Source: Candidatus Dechloromonas phosphorivorans (GTDB taxonomy: Bacteria > Pseudomonadota > Gammaproteobacteria > Burkholderiales > Rhodocyclaceae). Taken from it: a stretch of DNA of 39,934 bases. The notes below the pieces were generated by a model. The model was not told the DNA's origin and did not search any database. It saw only the letters and a program-made list of their open reading frames with translations. Below are positions 35,975 to 39,934 of this stretch, piece after piece (the first letter of the stretch is position 1; the number at the start of each line of letters is the position of its first letter). A program made the position numbers and the translations under genes. The stretch covers positions 1-39,934 of the forward strand of contig JADJMS010000029.1 of the NCBI GenBank assembly GCA_016709495.1. The letters run 5' to 3'.

Positions 35975-36875
35975 ATGCCTCCTCCTCCAAGACTATTCAT
36001 TGATAAACTGGCTATCACGATTCCGCTGCAAGGCATTCGTGGGGAGGAAGTACATCAAGCAATAGCAGATTCCTCTGAGCGATGGTGCGACTTCATCTCC
36101 ATGGCAAATTTTCGCAATCGGGGCTACCGTGGGCATTACAAATTCACAACGCCCGAAGGCCATGTCGCTGCTCTACTCCTTGAGCCGAGGAACAGGCATA
36201 ACAACTATTTCAAACTTGAGTACTCCCCCAATAATTTTGGCGAATCCGGGCGGGCGTTGCTCGGCGAGTATTTGCGAGAAGTTCTGGGGGATGGCTATTT
36301 GACAGACATTCTTGATGGAAAGCTTACGCGCCTAGACGTTGCATTTGATGTTTTCGCAGGGTACGCCTTAAAGACTTGATGATCATCGATACCGGAGCCG
36401 TAAATCATCAATTATTCGGGGGTTGGAAGGAGAGGCAGAGTCTTACTACTTCCCCTTTAAGGGAACAAACCAGTTATGCGTTTACGACAAGTTGCAAGAA
36501 GTCATCGATACGGAAGCCTCCCCGCCCCCAAATCGAAGGCTTGCCAATTGGATACGCTTTGAGTACAGGTACCGTCGATTGACGCGCTATACCTTGGGGA
36601 GTCTCAGGGGGCGGACGAGAAATCCATTCGAGAATTTTTTAGTCAAGCGGTTTGGTATAGGCGACGAATCAATAAATGGAGAATGTTTGCGGATGTTTTT
36701 TGACGCTTGCAGGTTTGCGGGGGTGGATTCCGCACTGAGTGAAATTGAAGACGTCGACACAAGAGATCAATTTTTGCTGGCGTACCGTGCTTTTCCTGTA
36801 CCGACATTCTGGCAGCGTAGAACATCAATTTGGGGGGGCTTCCCCGCCGCTGTCAATAACGCATTACCTGTATAG
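35975..36875 (+). pseudogene. Rep_trans-type rolling-circle replication initiator, two frameshifts
   Basis: The N-terminal part (FIDKLAITIPL, YFKLEYSPNNFGESGRALL, KLTRLDVAFDVF) and the later part (SYYFPFKGTNQLCVYDK, NWIRFEYRYRRL) fit Rep_trans (PF02486) initiators of filamentous phages and rolling-circle plasmids, which nick the origin through a tyrosine. The frame is lost near 36362 (a missing G gives AGVRLKDLMIIDTGAV) and near 36403 (a missing A gives VKSSIIRGLEGEAE). Both are homopolymer sites. Repaired, the protein is about 300 residues and ends at 36875. The ATG at 35975 has no ribosome site and lies next to a palindrome. Family assignment is by motif; the catalytic Tyr is not pinned down. 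Confidence 0.7.
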
Positions 36876-37174
36876 CAAAGCCATTAAACCAATAAAACGC
36901 ACAAAACCGATGCACAGTGAGAATTTATGCAAATTATAGAGTTCAATTTGCAAAAAAATTAAGGGTGTTGGTTCGTGCCTTTTTTGTTCTTTGGGCGCAG
37001 CAATTTTTCTGTATAAATACAATTTTTATTTTGACCACCTTGGAATTTTTGCGTCCACTGGGAGTCTGGAAAATTATTTATCAGTGCATTATTTTCGTCG
37101 TATAACAAAATCCGATAGCATGGAACTTCGTTGTAAAACGCATTGATCACGTAGCTTTGAGGAAGAAAGAAAAA
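36876..37174. other. AT-rich intergenic region between rep and cargo genes
   Basis: No gene is seen. It is strongly AT-rich, with runs of T and A and several short tracts such as CAATTTTTATTTTGACC. It is a possible place for an origin or for the promoter of the cargo genes; I find no clear iterons. Confidence 0.4.
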
Positions 37175-37741
37175 ATGACTCTAAGTACGAATAAGCTCCA
37201 CTTGAGCATACACTCCAATATATTAAATATTGCTTTAGGCATTGTATTTTTTATATCAAGTCAAAATGCATTGACTTCAGAAGGTTCAGCAACGTACAAA
37301 TGGAAAGATGAGAAAGGCATGACGAATATATCTGACAAGCCACCTCCAAGATCATGCACCTCAGCAGATTGCAAACAAATCTTAGATGGTATTAAAGAAA
37401 ATGCCATCAAGAAAGCTCAAGACCAAGAACGCGAAAAGGCCAACCAAGAACTCCTTAAAAAACAAGGAGAAGAGTTTAATGCCAATTTTATAAAAGAAAT
37501 AAAACAAAAAACACTTATTTGTTTTCTTGGGAAGGCAAAATGCAAACTTTCAGACCTGCAACTTCATCTTAAAGTAATTGGACCTTCAGGTGTTAAGGAA
37601 ATACTTGGGCAACCTGAACGAACCCAAAGAATATCAAGAGATATGGTTATGTTAACATATTGGTATTACAGAATCGGTGGCCAACTATTTCAATGCAGTA
37701 GACAAGCCGAAAGACGGTTTGAAGATATAAATACATATTAG
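37175..37741 (+). CDS. Exported DUF4124-like protein
   Basis: A 188-residue protein. A hydrophobic N-terminal segment (ILNIALGIVFFISSQNALT) acts as signal peptide or anchor, followed by a DUF4124-like motif (TYKWKDEKGMTNISDKPP). A lysine- and glutamate-rich helix (KKAQDQEREKANQELLKK) follows, then a C-terminal region with four more cysteines or so (TLICFLGKAKCKL, FQCSRQAERRF). ATG 37175 is preferred over a TTG upstream because AGGAAG sits before it. The function of DUF4124 is unknown; it occurs in envelope proteins of proteobacteria. It precedes the FHA gene by eight bases, so the two are probably made together. Confidence 0.75.
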   Translation: MTLSTNKLHLSIHSNILNIALGIVFFISSQNALTSEGSATYKWKDEKGMTNISDKPPPRSCTSADCKQILDGIKENAIKKAQDQEREKANQELLKKQGEEFNANFIKEIKQKTLICFLGKAKCKLSDLQLHLKVIGPSGVKEILGQPERTQRISRDMVMLTYWYYRIGGQLFQCSRQAERRFEDINTY

Positions 37742-37749
37742 GAAACGTC

Positions 37750-39172
37750 ATGGCAAAAATCGTAATCCTCTTGGACGGCAAGATACTTAAGGAACGGAAT
37801 CTCGACAAAGAAATTATCACTCTTGGTCGTGATGCCGGCAATGATATTCAGATTGACAATCTGGCCCTCAGCAATCAACACTTAAAGATAGTAAATTCAG
37901 ACACTGGCTCTTTACTCGTCAACCTAGATAGCACCATTGGGGCGGTGGTAAATGGCGAAAATATTTCACAACACTTACTTCAAGATTTAGATGCTGTCCA
38001 AGTTGGAAAATTTACTATCCAATATTTTAGAGACTTAAAAATAGAGGATGCGTTACTATCAAAGAAGGAAGCCAACAACCATGATGCAGCAATTCAAGCT
38101 CCCATTGCCAATTACAAATTCGGCAGCACAATATTTCTTCGGTATCGCGATTCCAAGGTTACGCTGCTTGTAATACTGTTTTGTCTTGTTGCCACCATGT
38201 ATGCAACATATTGGTTAGTGTTGCAGCGAGGTAATCTGCACACGTCATTTGGTCAGATAGGGCGCTTTGCTGTTAATCCACAGTTTGACTCAACCAGGGG
38301 GTTTAAAGAAGGGCTTGCTGCCGTTCGAATTGGCGATGACAAAACGGGCAAATGGGGTTTCATCGATAAACAGGGCAAGATGGTAATCCTTCCTCAGTTT
38401 GACTTAACATGGGCATTTAATGAAGAGCTTGCTGCCGTTCGAATTGGTGATGAATTAACGGGCAAATGGGGTTTCATCGATAAACAGGGCAAGATGGTAA
38501 TTCAACCTCAATTCAACATTACCTCTTTCTTTCATGATGGGCTTGCTCCCGCTCTGGTTATAGCATATTTGGCAAATGGGGACTGATTGACACACAGAGC
38601 GAGATGGTAATCCCCCCCCTGTTTAACGCAGACATTGCCCTTTTTGGTTTTAACGAAAGGGTTGCTCCCGTTCGATTTAATAATGGCGATAATGCTAAAA
38701 CTGGATTTATCGATACACGGGGCAAGATGATTATCACACATCTGTTTGACTTAACTCATGGTTTTAGTGAAGGGCTTGCTGCCGTTGGAATTGGTGAACT
38801 CCTAAAAGGTAAATGGGGCTTCATCGACAAACAGGGCAAAATTGTAATCCAACTGCAGTTTGACAGTACCCATGGTTTTAGTGAAGGGCTTGCCCGGTCA
38901 ATTGGTGATAACAAAACGGGCAAATGGGCTTTATCAATAAGTAAAGGCAAGATGGTAATCAAAATTCAGGTTGACGTACCCGTGATTTTCATGAAGGGCT
39001 TGCTGCCGTTGGAATTGGTGATGAAAAAACAGGCAAATGGGGCTTTATCGATAAACAAGGCAAGATGGTAATTAAAATTCAGTTTGACGATACCCGTGAT
39101 TTTCATGAAGGGCTTGCTGCCGTTCGAATTGGTGATGAAAAAACGGGCAAATGGGGTTTCATAAGTCGATAA
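37750..39172 (+). pseudogene. FHA - transmembrane - WG-repeat protein, frameshifted
   Basis: The N-terminal FHA domain (ITLGRDAGNDIQIDNLALSN, with the Gly-Arg and Ser-Asn positions of phosphothreonine binding) covers about residues 20-95. One membrane segment (VTLLVILFCLVATMYATYWL, about 139-158) and then WG repeats of 38 residues follow (GKWGFIDKQGKMVI core). The layout puts FHA in the cytoplasm and the repeats outside. The first frame stops at 38586. Repeats continue in another frame to about 38975 and end in a third at the TAA 39170-39172 (ISR). Indels lie near 38565, 38976, and a compensating pair at 38935-38950. Repaired length is about 474 residues. FHA implies a Ser/Thr kinase partner; one is encoded at 24392 but a link is speculative. 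Confidence 0.78.
38284..39172 (+). repeat. About eight tandem WG repeats of 114 bases
   Basis: Each unit runs from F-D-x-T to the next over 38 codons, with GLAAVRIGDE, TGKWGFIDKQGKMVI as the core. The last two copies (from about 38971 and 39085) are nearly identical at DNA level over a full period, showing recent duplication, while units 3 and 4 are diverged. Confidence 0.85.
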
Positions 39173-39424
39173 ATGAATGGGTAACGTTCTTGGCCGATGC
39201 AAGGCCGCTCTGCTAATGAGGTTTCCACGCAGCGTATGTCATCAGGGCCGGTGCCGACGGGCATCACGAAAATAGGCCGGATAGATTCCTGCAGGCTGCT
39301 TCCGACAAACCAACAACACATCACCTTGCAAAATCGGGGGGAGTCCGTGGATAGCAAACGTTAGCGGTTCGAAATCACTCCTTTCGGGGACGGCCAAACC
39401 ACAGGAAAAATAACCCTGGCGTAA
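39173..39424. other. Stretch with no recognised gene inside the element
   Basis: An open frame of 84 codons on the minus strand (39357-39103) partly covers it but overlaps the WG repeats and resembles nothing I know. I find no RNA gene here. Confidence 0.4.
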
Positions 39425-39455
39425 CCAAAGAAAAGCCCAACCAGAAACCGGGGCT
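39425..39455 (-). terminator. Candidate terminator of the tRNA gene
   Basis: On the minus strand AGCCC (39455-39451) pairs with GGGCT (39438-39434), followed by TTTCTTT. It lies 20 bases beyond the tRNA 3' end. The stem is short. Confidence 0.45.
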
Positions 39456-39474
39456 AAGTATTTTGATTCTTTAG

Positions 39475-39548
39475 TGGAGACGAGGAGGATCAGACTCCTG
39501 ACCTAATGATTGCGAACCAATCGCTCTCCCCAACTGAGCTACGCCCCC
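39475..39548 (-). tRNA. tRNA-Ala-like gene (anticodon CGC), atypical
   Basis: A full 74-base cloverleaf: acceptor GGGGGCG/CGTCTCC with the G3-U70 pair that marks alanine tRNA, D-arm GCTC/GAGC, anticodon loop TTCGCAA, T-arm AGGAG/CTCCT and discriminator A. It has oddities: a T28-T42 mismatch in the anticodon stem, a T-loop TCTGATC instead of TTCGATC, and CTA instead of an encoded CCA. The truncated copy at 33385-33436 has the canonical forms. So this may be a hybrid made by integration, a decayed gene, or contain sequence errors. Confidence 0.6.
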
Positions 39549-39585
39549 AACATGGAATTGATTCTATATCACTCCATTCAGCAGA

Positions 39586-39934
39586 TCAAAGCCTGCTCAG
39601 GGTTGGCCCGGCGCCTGCTGCTGCGCGGCGCAAACGGTCGCCTGACAGCAGCCCAGGCGGCGATTCCGCAACGCCCTTCGACAGCGATCAAATCGACCCC
39701 CGCGTGATCCATGTCGCGCAGGGCGGCCCGCGTAGAAGTTCGTGGGCGTAGCCAACCGGGTCAGCCGGCGGCATGCGCCAACATGCGGCATGCCGGCTTA
39801 CTGCGGCGTGGCTGTGGCCGATGACGCCCCAACGGTCACCACTGTGGCGCTGGGCGTTGATGAAATCAAGCAGGCGCGGCAGTAACGAAACGCATCGGCG
39901 TCAGCGGGGCATAGTGCGCGGCCAGTGACCCGGA
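39586..39934 (-). CDS. Threonylcarbamoyl-AMP synthase, Sua5-type C-terminal domain, partial and frameshifted
   Basis: The gene runs off the right edge. In corrected frames the minus strand reads LAAHYAPLTPMRFVTA, then LLDFINAQRHSGDRWGVIGH, PADPVGYAHEL, DHAGVDLIAVEGVAE and DRLRRAAAG, ending at TGA 39588-39586. The HYAPLTP motif and the closing region fit the Sua5 domain that follows YrdC in long (Sua5/YwlC) enzymes making threonylcarbamoyl-AMP for the t6A tRNA modification. At least three frame changes are needed (near the edge, near 39870 and near 39735), so identification rests on motifs only. It lies upstream of the tRNA on the same strand. Confidence 0.58.

Larger units (their letters stand above)
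33388..39520 (+). mobile_element. Probable 6.1-kb integrative element at a tRNA gene
   Basis: The element is bounded by imperfect direct copies of about 45 bases of a tRNA 3' half (33388-33436 and 39475-39520; TGGAGACGAGGAGGATC is shared exactly). Within are a tyrosine integrase, an unknown gene overlapping it, an excisionase-like HTH gene, a Rep_trans replication initiator, and two AT-rich cargo genes, all on the plus strand. No Zot, coat, relaxase or portal gene is visible, so it is neither a complete inovirus nor a conjugative element. A satellite or a replicating integrative plasmid are the alternatives. Limits are inferred from the repeats. Confidence 0.62.

Noticed and set aside
36917..37105. 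Short open frame in the AT-rich gap after rep
   Set aside because: No ribosome site or recognisable domain; chance frame in AT-rich DNA.
38284..39172. Tandem 114-base units as a possible non-coding satellite
   Set aside because: They encode WG repeats with conserved protein motifs.

Overview
The window looks like the chromosome of a betaproteobacterium, most likely a Rhodocyclales member of the Dechloromonas/Azonexus type. The basis is the GC-rich housekeeping genes (dusB-fis-purH-purD-hemF, hemC-hemD, argH next to an algZ/algR pair), the protein-level resemblance, and signs of a respiratory lifestyle (an Fnr-type box, a sigma-54 module for short-chain acids). The genus is an inference.

Layout. 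1-3.3 kb: the end of a type I restriction-modification locus, with a fused HsdM-HsdS fragment and an AlbA_2 (Schlafen-like) ATP-binding protein, both broken by many one-base indels. 3.3-9.4 kb: menA, then dusB-fis-purH-purD and, after a terminator, hemF. 9.4-12.0 kb: hemC-hemD and a small cysteine-rich protein on the minus strand, with a divergent TPMT-like methyltransferase. 12.0-20.5 kb: a hybrid histidine kinase, pepN, and a second sensor-kinase gene (phosphonate-type binding domain at one end, ATPase and receiver at the other) split and internally deleted at a 1268-bp IS3-family element. 20.6-25.7 kb: a zinc-ribbon glutaredoxin, algR/algZ-like LytTR two-component genes, divergent argH, and a Ser/Thr kinase with a C-terminal cyclic-nucleotide-binding domain. 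25.7-31.3 kb: a CoA-transferase and GntP-type permease operon behind a good sigma-54 promoter, followed by its probable NtrC-family activator and a CBS-domain gene. 31.4-33.3 kb: a secreted caspase-like protein with a coiled-coil repeat interrupted by a stop codon.

33.4-39.5 kb: a probable 6.1-kb integrative element between two imperfect copies of the 3' half of a tRNA-Ala-like gene. It carries a tyrosine integrase, an unknown protein coupled to it, an excisionase-like HTH protein, a Rep_trans rolling-circle initiator behind a hairpin, and AT-rich cargo: a DUF4124-like exported protein and an FHA-transmembrane-WG-repeat protein. After it come the tRNA gene and the 3' end of a Sua5-type threonylcarbamoyl-AMP synthase gene.

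A pervasive feature is one-base indels, several in homopolymers, in at least eight genes. These include normally conserved dusB and purD, so many are probably sequencing or assembly errors and not true pseudogenes. The WG-repeat, Rep and restriction genes could be either.
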